Below are positions 7,192 to 14,754 of a stretch of 20,965 bases of DNA, piece after piece. The stretch is from Coprococcus sp. (GTDB lineage: Bacteria; Bacillota; Clostridia; Lachnospirales; Lachnospiraceae), in NCBI GenBank assembly GCA_016297325.1, contig JAEDGW010000039.1, forward strand, positions 1-20,965. Direction: 5' to 3'. Within the stretch, counting starts at the first letter, position 1. The number at the start of each line of letters is the position of its first letter. A program made the translations under genes and the position numbers. The notes under the pieces were generated by a model. It was not told the DNA's origin. It made no database searches and saw nothing but the letters and a program-made list of their open reading frames with translations.

Positions 7192-7554
7192 TTATTCAAG
7201 CGGGCATGTTATCTGGAACATCTCCTCACACACCTTGTGTACAAGTCTGGCAGTCTCTGTATCTGCCAGTTTGTAATATACTTCCTTGCCCTCTCTGCGG
7301 CTCACTATCAGGCCACTGCCCTTGAGCTGCTTCAGATGGTGTGATACAGCCGGATCACTCATCTCCATGGCTGCGGCTATGTTGCTGACACATTCCTCGA
7401 GGTGGCACAGCATCCACAGTATCCTGAGTCTGGTGCCATCGCTGAGCTGCTTGAATATATCAGCCATGCCACTGCAGTCCTCGGCAGACGGCATACAGAC
7501 TATGACCTTGTTTTCATTGTCGCAATGACAATGAGGCAAATGTATTTCTCCCAT
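7192..7554 (-). CDS. ArsR/SmtB-family metal-sensing repressor
   Basis: This 120-residue cytoplasmic repressor has the ArsR winged helix: LSDGTRLRILWML at 37-49, recognition helix SDPAVSHHLKQLKGSGL at 66-82 and wing SRREGKEVYYKL at 85-96. Possible metal ligands are an N-terminal cluster HLPHCHCD (His5, His8, Cys9, His10, Cys11), Cys20, Cys27, Cys55 in the position of the ELCVCD motif, and Asp98/His106 plus Cys109 in the last helix. This mix resembles CadC/ZiaR sensors for Cd, Pb or Zn. It is the last gene of the HMA-ATPase-ArsR unit, 81 bases after the ATPase, with GAGGA upstream of the ATG. It most likely represses its own operon until metal binds. The exact metal cannot be read from sequence. 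Confidence 0.93.
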   Translation of the reverse strand: MGEIHLPHCHCDNENKVIVCMPSAEDCSGMADIFKQLSDGTRLRILWMLCHLEECVSNIAAAMEMSDPAVSHHLKQLKGSGLIVSRREGKEVYYKLADTETARLVHKVCEEMFQITCPLE

Positions 7555-7635
7555 GTATTTTCCTCATCTTTCATATATATGCGAAACCCCAGATTCCTGT
7601 TCTCCTGTCAGGTATTCTTCAGGTTCTCTTCATCA

Positions 7636-9549
7636 TCACTCTTTAAAACTGAGCGCTCTCGTAGCATTCAGAACTGCGAGGATCATAACTCCTACATCTG
7701 CGAAAATTGCCCACCACATATTGACAAATCCAACTGCGCCAAGTGCGAGACATGCAAACTTGATCACAAGCGCAAATACGATGTTCTGATGTACTATTCT
7801 GAGAGTCTTCTTGGATATCTTCATAGCTGTTGATATCTTTGCCGGATCATCATCCATGAGAACGATATCCGCTGCTTCTATGGCTGCATCCGAACCGAGC
7901 GCGCCCATGGCAATTCCTATATCTGCTCTCGAAAGAACTGGCGCATCATTGATACCATCTCCAACAAATGCAAGTTTCTCCTTCTCTCCCTTGGCAGCGA
8001 TGAGCTTCTCAACCTCATCCACCTTATCGCCAGGAAGGAGTTCACTTCTAACCTCATCCACGCCGAGCTCACTTCCTACTGCATCAGCGACCTTCTTCGC
8101 ATCTCCTGTGAGCATGACAACCTTGGACACTCCTGCTTCCTTGAGTCCTCTTATTGCCTCCTTTGCATTTGGCTTAACCACATCTGAGATGAGAATATAT
8201 CCTGCATACTTTCCATCTACAGCAACATGTATCTCAGTTCCAACTGATGTCGGAACGGCAGCCTCTATGTTCATATGCTTCATGAGCTTGACATTTCCTG
8301 CGGCAACCTCATGTCCGTCCACAACAGCCGACACACCATGTCCACTGATCTCTTTTGCATCGACAACTCGGTTGTTATCAATATCCTTGCCATAGGCCTC
8401 CTTCAGGCTCTTGCTGATAGGATGGTTTGAATAGCTCTCAACGAGTGCAGCCTTCTCAAGCAGGTCAGCCTCACTCATACCTGAGACCGGATGGATCTCT
8501 GTAACCTGGAACACACCCTTTGTAAGTGTTCCTGTCTTGTCGCACACTACATACTTTGTGTATGAAAGAGCCTCAAGATAGTTGGAACCCTTGACCAGGA
8601 TCCCCTTTGCTGAAGCTCCACCTATTCCGCCAAAGAAACTCAGCGGAATGGATATTACAAGTGCACATGGGCAGCTGATAACAAGTGTTGTCAGTGCTCT
8701 GATGATCCACTTGGACCATGCAGCAGGATTGCCCATGATAATGTTTACCAATGGTGGAAGGACTGCCAGCGCAAGCGCTGCGATACATACAGCAGGTGTA
8801 TAATACTTTGCAAATCTTGTAATGAAATTCTCTGATCTGGACTTCTTCATACTTGAGTTCTCAACAAGATCCAGAATCTTTGAAACTGTTGATTCGCCAA
8901 ATTCCTTTGAAGTCTCTATCTTGATAAGTCCTGTAAGGTTGACACATCCGCTGATGATCTCATCTCCGACATGAACCTCTCTCGGAACGCTCTCACCTGT
9001 GAGGGCACTGGTGTTGAGTGAAGATGAACCCTCCACGACTTTACCATCGATAGGCACCTTCTCACCAGGCTGTACTACTATGACCGTTCCAATCTGAACA
9101 TCATCAGGATCAACCTGTTCAAGCTTTCCATCCTTCTCTATGTTCGCATAGTCAGGACGGATATCCATGAGTGCTGTGATGTTCTTCCTGCTCTTGCCAA
9201 CTGCGTAGCTCTGGAACAGCTCACCTATCTGGTAAAACAGCATAACCGCTGATGCCTCTTTGTATTCTCCAAGCACCATGGCTCCAACTGTCGCTATCGC
9301 CATAAGGAAGTTCTCGTCAAATACCTCTCCATGTATGATTCCGAGAAACGCCTTCTTAAGTATATCGTAACCAATGATGAGATAAGGTATAAGATAAGCC
9401 ACTATCTCTATACATCTCCACATGATCGACGGATTTTCAAAATCCACAGTTCCAGTCTTCTCAAGAACTGTAAATGTTACAGCTATGGCAACCAGAAGAA
9501 CCGCCGATATTATAATTCTTCTAAGCACCTTTTTCTGTTTCTTTGTCAT
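7636..9549 (-). CDS. Heavy-metal P1B-type ATPase, Zn/Cd/Pb class
   Basis: The 637-residue membrane pump has eight expected helices and all P-type motifs: TGES at 184-187, transmembrane CPC at 293-295, DKTGT at 337-341 (phosphorylated Asp337), the P1B-specific NHP at 375-377, MLTGD at 479-483 and GDGINDAP at 530-537. DVG at 618-620 in the last helix together with CPCALV is the pattern of P1B-2 exporters of Zn, Cd and Pb (ZntA/CadA). It has no N-terminal metal-binding HMA domain; that domain is encoded separately at 9801-10016. AGGAGG lies 5 bases before the ATG. It should pump toxic divalent metal out of the cell, under control of the ArsR gene that follows. Co or Fe transport is less likely. 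Confidence 0.95.
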   Translation of the reverse strand: MTKKQKKVLRRIIISAVLLVAIAVTFTVLEKTGTVDFENPSIMWRCIEIVAYLIPYLIIGYDILKKAFLGIIHGEVFDENFLMAIATVGAMVLGEYKEASAVMLFYQIGELFQSYAVGKSRKNITALMDIRPDYANIEKDGKLEQVDPDDVQIGTVIVVQPGEKVPIDGKVVEGSSSLNTSALTGESVPREVHVGDEIISGCVNLTGLIKIETSKEFGESTVSKILDLVENSSMKKSRSENFITRFAKYYTPAVCIAALALAVLPPLVNIIMGNPAAWSKWIIRALTTLVISCPCALVISIPLSFFGGIGGASAKGILVKGSNYLEALSYTKYVVCDKTGTLTKGVFQVTEIHPVSGMSEADLLEKAALVESYSNHPISKSLKEAYGKDIDNNRVVDAKEISGHGVSAVVDGHEVAAGNVKLMKHMNIEAAVPTSVGTEIHVAVDGKYAGYILISDVVKPNAKEAIRGLKEAGVSKVVMLTGDAKKVADAVGSELGVDEVRSELLPGDKVDEVEKLIAAKGEKEKLAFVGDGINDAPVLSRADIGIAMGALGSDAAIEAADIVLMDDDPAKISTAMKISKKTLRIVHQNIVFALVIKFACLALGAVGFVNMWWAIFADVGVMILAVLNATRALSFKE

Positions 9550-9570
9550 AACATCCTCCTATCTGATATA

Positions 9571-9604
9571 ACACATATTCTTTATGATATCATTCATAAT
9601 GTGT
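9571..9604. repeat. Nested dyad just upstream of the ATPase gene
   Basis: ACACAT (9571-9576) and ATGTGT (9599-9604) flank the perfect 10-base palindrome ATGATATCAT (9584-9593), with centres one base apart. It lies 22 bases before the ATPase ATG. A weak promoter-like pair TTTACA-17-TAAAGA overlaps it on the minus strand. It may be an internal operator or promoter; support is weak. Confidence 0.3.
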
Positions 9605-9679
9605 AAACCTGATACACCAAATCCTCAGTTTTCTCTATTTCTTAAGGTTAGTTGCGGCTAAATTTCTCTCTTATATGAG

Positions 9680-9725
9680 ACAAAGCAGGAATCGGAATGC
9701 TGATACATATCCAAACCTGCTTTGT
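9680..9725. repeat. 10-bp hairpin between HMA and ATPase genes
   Basis: ACAAAGCAGG (9680-9689) and CCTGCTTTGT (9716-9725) are perfect complements around a 26-base loop. No T-run follows on either strand, so it is not an intrinsic terminator. It sits inside the 251-base gap between the HMA and ATPase genes, where it may adjust or stabilise the transcript. Nearby, TTAG and CTAA half-sites about 9650 loosely resemble a DtxR/MntR box. Confidence 0.5.
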
Positions 9726-9800
9726 GAGACCTTGTATGGCCATTATAACTCACCATGATACAACGAAGTGATGATCACATTTACTCATGACGATCTGTGA

Positions 9801-10016
9801 TTACATGAAAATCTCGCAGTCAGGCTCAACCTTCTTGCATGCCTTAAGTACGTTCTTCATAACCTCAGCCTCATCAGCTCCATCTTCGAACTCAACGCTC
9901 ATCTTCTGAGCCATGAATGCAACTGTTGCATCCTTAACACCTGCTACCTTCTTAGTTGCATCCTCCATCTTTGCTGCACAGTTTGCACAATCAACTTCGA
10001 TCTTGTACTTCTTCAT
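9801..10016 (-). CDS. Stand-alone HMA heavy-metal-binding protein
   Basis: This 71-residue cytoplasmic protein is a single HMA ferredoxin-like domain. The metal site is DCANCAAKME at 9-18 (Cys10 and Cys13). The Asp before the first Cys is seen in Zn/Cd-type HMA domains rather than the MxCxxC of copper chaperones. The CEIFM tail adds Cys68, and KACKKVEPDC adds Cys59. It matches the N-terminal domain that the downstream ATPase lacks, so it probably delivers or senses the same metal as a separate chaperone. AAGGAG lies about 10 bases upstream of ATG. It is first in the metal operon, behind a promoter with a dyad in the spacer, and is separated from the ATPase by an unusual 251-base gap. Confidence 0.92.
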   Translation of the reverse strand: MKKYKIEVDCANCAAKMEDATKKVAGVKDATVAFMAQKMSVEFEDGADEAEVMKNVLKACKKVEPDCEIFM

Positions 10017-10125
10017 AATTCCTGATCTCCTTTTCTTTATATTCTCTAATCTTTTTATAAATCATCTGTCATTATTAACTGACATATTCAAGAGTCATTT
10101 CATTGTCCTCGTTGAATCTATGAAC

Positions 10126-10154
10126 ATTTAAACATATATTTAATTATATGTCAA
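10126..10154 (-). promoter_or_regulatory. Metal-operon promoter with operator dyad in the spacer
   Basis: On the minus strand TTGACA (10154-10149) is followed by 17 bases and TTAAAT (10131-10126). The spacer is filled by a dyad with perfect 7-bp arms, ACATATA (10132-10138) and TATATGT (10145-10151), around TTTAAT. AT-rich dyads between -35 and -10 are where ArsR/SmtB repressors such as CadC and CzrA usually bind, so this is the likely site for the ArsR protein of the operon. The -10 is a weak match. Confidence 0.6.
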
Positions 10155-10205
10155 CAACAAAATATGATTCTTTGCAAAATTAATTATCTGAACATCTGTG
10201 CAACA

Positions 10206-10278
10206 AAAAAATCCTGTGTATATAGTATTCACCGCCTCACAAAATGTGTGCGGTCACATACTGTATACACAGGATTTT
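10206..10278 (-). terminator. Long hairpin terminator of the acylation operon
   Basis: AAAATCCTGTGTATA (10208-10222) and its exact complement (10264-10278) form a 15-bp stem. Inside it AGTAT/ATACT and CCGC/GCGG continue the pairing with small bulges. On the minus strand the stem is followed by a run of seven T. It begins 20 bases after the carrier-protein stop. At over 70 bases it is long for an intrinsic terminator. Confidence 0.85.
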
Positions 10279-10297
10279 ATGTCTGGCATATCCGCCC

Positions 10298-10519
10298 CTA
10301 CTTCAGATCCTCCACAAGCTCATAGAGTGCAATTGCTGAGTTGAAGTTGTCAGGTATGATCTCGTCACTTGGAATGACAACGCCGTATTTGTCTGCTATC
10401 TCTGAAATGATAGAGATGATATCAAGCGACTCCAGAATTCCGTCATCAACCAGAGCCTCCTCATTTTCAAAATCAACATTTGGCTTAATCTTCTTCAGCA
10501 TCTCGATAAATTCTTTCAT
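10298..10519 (-). CDS. Acyl carrier protein, DltC-like
   Basis: The 73-residue acidic protein has the carrier fold. Ser31 in GILESLDIIS is the expected attachment site for 4'-phosphopantetheine. Its length, the GIL-E/D-S context and the tail ELVEDLK are closer to DltC (D-alanyl carrier protein) than to fatty-acid AcpP, which usually reads DSLD with a longer helix II. It should carry, as a thioester in the cytoplasm, the group activated by the adjacent ligase and used by the MBOAT protein. AAAGGAG lies 9 bases before the ATG and the ligase ends 39 bases upstream. It is the last gene of the operon, before the long terminator. That the cargo is D-alanine is possible but not shown. Confidence 0.9.
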   Translation of the reverse strand: MKEFIEMLKKIKPNVDFENEEALVDDGILESLDIISIISEIADKYGVVIPSDEIIPDNFNSAIALYELVEDLK

Positions 10520-10558
10520 AACTCAATTCTCCTTTGTGTGATCTTCTATTCTTCTTAA

Positions 10559-12028
10559 TTACATATTCTGCTCTGCAAGCTTTCTTACTTCCTTTCGAAG
10601 CACAGAACCCTTGAACGTCTTTGGAATACTCTCAACATAGATATATTTTCTCGGAAGTTTGTAGCTCTCAAGTCTGTCAGAAAGGAAGCTCTCGAAACCA
10701 GCCTCGTCATAATCATCCCTCTTAACAACCAGTATAACCGGCAGCTCACCGGTGATAGGGTCGGTCACAGAACTATACGCCACATCATCTATATATTCGT
10801 ATCCAAGTGCACAGTCTTCTATCTCTGCAGGAGATATCTTGCTTCCACCATAGTTTATCACATCATCAGCTCTGCCTACAAGTATGCAGTCGCCATCCTC
10901 GTCCAGATAGGCAAGATCCTTTGTCCTCACATACCCATCCACAACTGTATCTGCTGTGAGCTCTGGATCGTTGTAATAGCCCTCCATTACTATCGATCCT
11001 CCCCAGGAAAGAAGTGCAGGTGACTCGGGGCTTCCATTCTCTACAACATTGCCCTCGTCATCTGTGAATCTGACAACTGAATTCACCGTTGGTCTTCCTA
11101 TGCAGCCTGTCTTGTTGCCATTGCCGCTGAACTCAAGTATGCATGCACAGCCAGCCTCAGATGAACCATAGAAATTGTAAAGTCTTGTATCTGGGAGCAG
11201 CCTCAGCAGCTTCTCCTTGTCTGATTCTGCAAGCGGAGCAGAACCGATCTGTATATAGTCAAGCTGGCCGGCATAGTCAGCTATCCTCTCATCTGACAAA
11301 TGGAATATCATACCAAGGGACGCCGGAGATATGGCCATGGATGTGGCACCGTATTTCTCCATAAGCTTCCACAGAGTACCGATGAACACCATCCCATCCA
11401 TCAGGCACACCGTGCCACCGTTCACCATGTCAGATTGATATCTTCTAATTCCAAAAGAATGATTGAGCGGCATCGGGATGATCTCCACATTTTCTTTTTT
11501 CATGGCTGTTCCCTCGATTACATTGCCGGCAATTCCCACATCGCCCCTGTGGGTCATGACAACTCCCTTGGACGATCCGGTTGTTCCCGTAGTAAAGAGC
11601 AGCATAGATCTGTCTGTCTCTCCCGGAAGTTCCATCTCTGCTTCCTCTGAATTCTTCATGCATTCTATGACATCCTTAAGTCTGATGCAGTCAATTCCAT
11701 CAACTGCTTTATCTGTTATCAGGCACGAAGCGTCAACTCTGCCGCCGATCTCTACTGCGCGCTCCGCAGATGTCGTTTTCTCTATAGGAACAACCAGCGC
11801 TTTCATATACTGAAGTGCACTGAACACCACAAGATAATCAATATTCTGGGTGCACCTGAGCATGACATGATCACCACTGCTTATACCCATGCTCTGCAGG
11901 GCTGTGGCAGCTTTTCTTATACTGCTCCAATACTCTGCATATGTAAGGCTCTTTCTGAGTTCACACACTGCCAGAGTATCCAGCTGGCTCTGTGCATATC
12001 CCTGTATGTAATGTAATATCGTATCCAT
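10559..12028 (-). CDS. Acyl-AMP ligase for the carrier protein, DltA-like position
   Basis: This 489-residue member of the ANL adenylating family has core motifs A3 TTGTTGSSKG at 146-155, A5 YGSSEAG at 287-293, A7 with Asp371 (RTKDLAYL) and A8/hinge GRADDVINYGGSKISPAEIE at 385-404. It should activate a carboxylic acid with ATP and load it on the neighbouring carrier. It does not show the DltA-type signature after A3; IIPMPLNHSFGIRR (183-196) looks more like acyl-CoA or aryl-acid ligases. The A10 region reads PKTFKGSVLR (469-478), with Ser475 where the catalytic lysine of PKTxxGKxxR is expected; Lys473 is the nearest replacement. The start has AGGAG 8 bases upstream, overlapping the preceding stop. 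Adenylating family: sure. D-alanine as substrate: open. Confidence 0.9.
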   Translation of the reverse strand: MDTILHYIQGYAQSQLDTLAVCELRKSLTYAEYWSSIRKAATALQSMGISSGDHVMLRCTQNIDYLVVFSALQYMKALVVPIEKTTSAERAVEIGGRVDASCLITDKAVDGIDCIRLKDVIECMKNSEEAEMELPGETDRSMLLFTTGTTGSSKGVVMTHRGDVGIAGNVIEGTAMKKENVEIIPMPLNHSFGIRRYQSDMVNGGTVCLMDGMVFIGTLWKLMEKYGATSMAISPASLGMIFHLSDERIADYAGQLDYIQIGSAPLAESDKEKLLRLLPDTRLYNFYGSSEAGCACILEFSGNGNKTGCIGRPTVNSVVRFTDDEGNVVENGSPESPALLSWGGSIVMEGYYNDPELTADTVVDGYVRTKDLAYLDEDGDCILVGRADDVINYGGSKISPAEIEDCALGYEYIDDVAYSSVTDPITGELPVILVVKRDDYDEAGFESFLSDRLESYKLPRKYIYVESIPKTFKGSVLRKEVRKLAEQNM

Positions 12029-12039
12029 TCCTTCATCTC

Positions 12040-13107
12040 CTAGTTACTTGATTTTGCTACTCTCTTTTCCCACTGTCCCATCAGCTTTTCCTCCTCAGCA
12101 TTCCATGCCGTACAGGCGTCTGTCCAGCTCTGCTTCTGGTCATCGGTTAGGTGCTCTGCAAGGCCATAGTTATCCTTCAGATACTTTGCCAGGTAGCTTG
12201 TCACCTTGCGCGCCCCAGCTATATTTGTATGTCTTGGGTCAAAGTAATCAGTAGAGTAATCAAGACCGATCTCATCCGAGCAGGTATTCATATCAAAATA
12301 TGTATATCCCTGGCTCTCCATATAATCATCCAGCTCCAGCTGCATGGCAGCCTGCTTTCTGGTAGGTACATATGGCGTTGAAAGGAACAGCACCTTAACA
12401 CCAAGTTCATCAGCCTTTGCCGCTATGTTATCTATATATCCCCTCACATCATCTGTCAGATAACTGTTCTTGCCCGGATTAAATACAGGCTCCTCCTGTG
12501 CGCTCACATTTGGCACCTGTCTTGTCATCTTGAATTCATCTGTGGTCTTATTCAGTCTGTCCACAAGAAACTCCCTGTCATATTTGAGCAGATTGTCATG
12601 ATACTTGAGGAGTGGGATCATCAACTTCACCTTCTCCTTGAAGTCCTTATCATACAGATCATCTATCATCCTGAACTTGGTCATGGACGGTTTCATGCCT
12701 GAGGAGAACACTTCAAGGAAATAGTTGAGCTTTGCCTTGCCGACCTTCTCAACGTCACCTCTTGTGATCGCACTTCTGACCTCAACTACAAACAGATCAG
12801 CTTTCTGTGTCTTCACAGCTTCTTCCATTGCATATGGCACAAGCCTTATGTCCTGTCCCGCTGTCGCAAGAAGAGCCGAGGTAAAGCCCTGCTCCTCATA
12901 TGCACGGGTAGGCATCCAGTATCTGTATATCGCGCTGGAGCCGATCACCACCGCATTGATCGTGTTATCCTCCTCGGCGTAATAGGAAGTCCATACATCC
13001 GAGTCAAATGCTTCCGGTCTTGCAAGCTGTCCAAGCATGTTTATGACCAGACATATCACTATAAAAAACGATGCAACTGATGCTGCTATCTTTGCTATTC
13101 CTGACAT
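12040..13107 (-). CDS. Membrane-anchored SGNH/DltD-like protein
   Basis: The 355-residue protein has one N-terminal membrane segment (about residues 8-27) with the rest predicted outside the cell. SGNH-type elements are visible: block I VVIGSSAI at 53-60 with Ser57 or Ser58 as nucleophile, and block V YFDPRHTNIAGA at 288-299 with Asp290 and His293. The motif after block I and the length resemble DltD and AlgJ/AlgX-type partners of MBOAT acyltransferases, which transfer acyl groups to envelope polymers. It lies between the MBOAT and ligase genes (27 and 11 bases), with AAAGGAGG 8 bases before the ATG. The helical region 120-200 and the Trp-rich C-terminus are not recognisable. It is probably the extracellular acyltransferase or carrier-side partner of the operon. 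Confidence 0.85.
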   Translation of the reverse strand: MSGIAKIAASVASFFIVICLVINMLGQLARPEAFDSDVWTSYYAEEDNTINAVVIGSSAIYRYWMPTRAYEEQGFTSALLATAGQDIRLVPYAMEEAVKTQKADLFVVEVRSAITRGDVEKVGKAKLNYFLEVFSSGMKPSMTKFRMIDDLYDKDFKEKVKLMIPLLKYHDNLLKYDREFLVDRLNKTTDEFKMTRQVPNVSAQEEPVFNPGKNSYLTDDVRGYIDNIAAKADELGVKVLFLSTPYVPTRKQAAMQLELDDYMESQGYTYFDMNTCSDEIGLDYSTDYFDPRHTNIAGARKVTSYLAKYLKDNYGLAEHLTDDQKQSWTDACTAWNAEEEKLMGQWEKRVAKSSN

Positions 13108-13134
13108 ATCCTAACCCTCCTTTGGAAATATCCT

Positions 13135-14724
13135 CTAAAACTGTTCATATATAAATGTAACACCTGTGCCTGAGCCATACACTCCAAACACAAGGATAAC
13201 CAGTACACCAGCCATCATGACGCACCATTTCAGCCACATATTCTGTCTAATGAGCCAGCCTCTTATGGTCTCTGTCGATCCCATTTGCTCTCTGATCTCC
13301 TGAGCTACGGAAACCGCCAGAAGCAGGATACATCCAAACAATATAACCATCCAGCCCCTCTCAGTTATTCCAAATCCCACGGCCAGATCGTATACCTGTG
13401 AGAAATGAATGATACCTGATTTTATCATCCATACAGAACTTCCTATTCCGCCTCCCATGAAGATGAGACGTCCTATTACACACAGGATGAAAGTCCTGAT
13501 CATGCGGAATATACTCCAACTGATACATTCCGTATTTATCTTGAGCTTTGCAGTAAGTCTTGCGATAGGCTGCTCAAAAAGCGTCGACATACATATGAGA
13601 ACACCATGGTATACGCCCCATTCAATATAATTCCATTTGGCACCATGCCATACTCCTGTGAGAACCCATACACACATGATCGGTATACTCGCCGCAAAAA
13701 CCTTGCCAAGTGCATTTCCAAGGTACTTTCTGACCTTGACATTCATCTTGAGAAACAGGTTCGATGTAGATACAGGATAAAATACATACTCTCTGAAAAA
13801 TGCTCCAAGAGAAATATGCCATCTTCGCCAGAACTCTGGCAGTGTCTGTGAGAAATATGGTCTTCTGAAATTCTCTCCAAGAGTGATGCCAAAGCACTCG
13901 GAAGCACCTCTCATCATATCCATGCATCCTGAGAAATCACAGTATATCTGAACAGAATATGCTATTCCGACAAACCAGAATATGCTTCCCCTGTAGTCAA
14001 ATACATTTCCAAAAACCTCTGCAGTGAATGTGCCAAGTCTGTCGGCAATGACCACTTTCTTGACTGCTCCCCAGAGTATGAGCCACACCCCATTCATAAC
14101 AGTATCGAGATGGAACCTGTGCTGCTCCCAGATCTGATGTCCCACTTCCTCATACCTGGCAATAGGTCCCTGGGTAACATGAGGGAAATAGATCGCATAT
14201 GTAAGATATTTCACAAAATTCTTCTGAGCTGATATCCTGCCATTATATATATCAACAAGATAGGATATCATCATAAAAGAATAAAACGACACACCCATCG
14301 GTGCTATGATATTCCAATCCGGTATGCTTGAAAGTCCCTGGATCGGTATAAATCTTTTTATATTCTGGATGATAAAGCCCATACCCTTGAACACCACAAG
14401 GATACCGATCACGATCACAAGTGCCATGACAAGATATTTTTTTCTTTTTGCTTTCTCAGCGGCCTTTATCTTTCTGGCCGCTCTCCTGTCAGCATCTTTT
14501 GTAAGCTCAGCCTGTTCATCCAGACTCTTCTGCATCTTCATGGAAAACGCATATACAATAAGAGCCTCAACTATGACAAGTCCCAGATATTCCAGACCCG
14601 CATATCCATAAAATATCAGGCTGGCCACCAGAAGAACTATCCACTGGAGTTTCCCAGGAACTATATAATAGACAAGTAAAGTACACATTAAAAATGCGAT
14701 AAAAATATATGAAACTACTGACAT
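13135..14724 (-). CDS. MBOAT-family O-acyltransferase, DltB/AlgI-like
   Basis: This 529-residue multi-pass membrane protein has the MBOAT core: FPHVTQGPIARYEEV at 180-194, the conserved FWRRWHISLGAFFREYVFYP at 298-317 and the catalytic His360 in TGVWHGAKWNY (356-366), followed by a second His at 373 (VYHG). It is longer than usual DltB (about 400 residues) and closer to AlgI-type enzymes. A highly charged cytoplasmic loop at 66-97 (KDADRRAARKIKAAEKAKRK) is added near the N-terminus. In such systems MBOAT takes an acyl group from a cytoplasmic donor, here probably the carrier protein, across the membrane. GGGGAAG lies 7 bases before the ATG and the transporter gene ends 30 bases upstream. Function in envelope-polymer acylation is inferred from the operon. 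Confidence 0.93.
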   Translation of the reverse strand: MSVVSYIFIAFLMCTLLVYYIVPGKLQWIVLLVASLIFYGYAGLEYLGLVIVEALIVYAFSMKMQKSLDEQAELTKDADRRAARKIKAAEKAKRKKYLVMALVIVIGILVVFKGMGFIIQNIKRFIPIQGLSSIPDWNIIAPMGVSFYSFMMISYLVDIYNGRISAQKNFVKYLTYAIYFPHVTQGPIARYEEVGHQIWEQHRFHLDTVMNGVWLILWGAVKKVVIADRLGTFTAEVFGNVFDYRGSIFWFVGIAYSVQIYCDFSGCMDMMRGASECFGITLGENFRRPYFSQTLPEFWRRWHISLGAFFREYVFYPVSTSNLFLKMNVKVRKYLGNALGKVFAASIPIMCVWVLTGVWHGAKWNYIEWGVYHGVLICMSTLFEQPIARLTAKLKINTECISWSIFRMIRTFILCVIGRLIFMGGGIGSSVWMIKSGIIHFSQVYDLAVGFGITERGWMVILFGCILLLAVSVAQEIREQMGSTETIRGWLIRQNMWLKWCVMMAGVLVILVFGVYGSGTGVTFIYEQF

Positions 14725-14754
14725 ATCTCTTCCCCTGTTGTATATTATTCAAAC

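Noticed and set aside
7811..8395. 194-residue plus-strand open frame
   Set aside because: It lies wholly inside the P-type ATPase gene on the other strand, has Ser/Thr/Pro-rich low-grade composition and no ribosome binding site; it is a shadow of that gene.
9680..9725. Terminator separating the HMA gene from the ATPase
   Set aside because: The stem is good, but no T-run follows on the minus strand and the loop is 26 bases, so intrinsic termination is unlikely.
10298..14724. Naming the genes dltB, dltD, dltA and dltC outright
   Set aside because: Order and roles fit, but the ligase and MBOAT differ from standard Dlt proteins and D-alanine specificity cannot be shown, so I left symbols empty.
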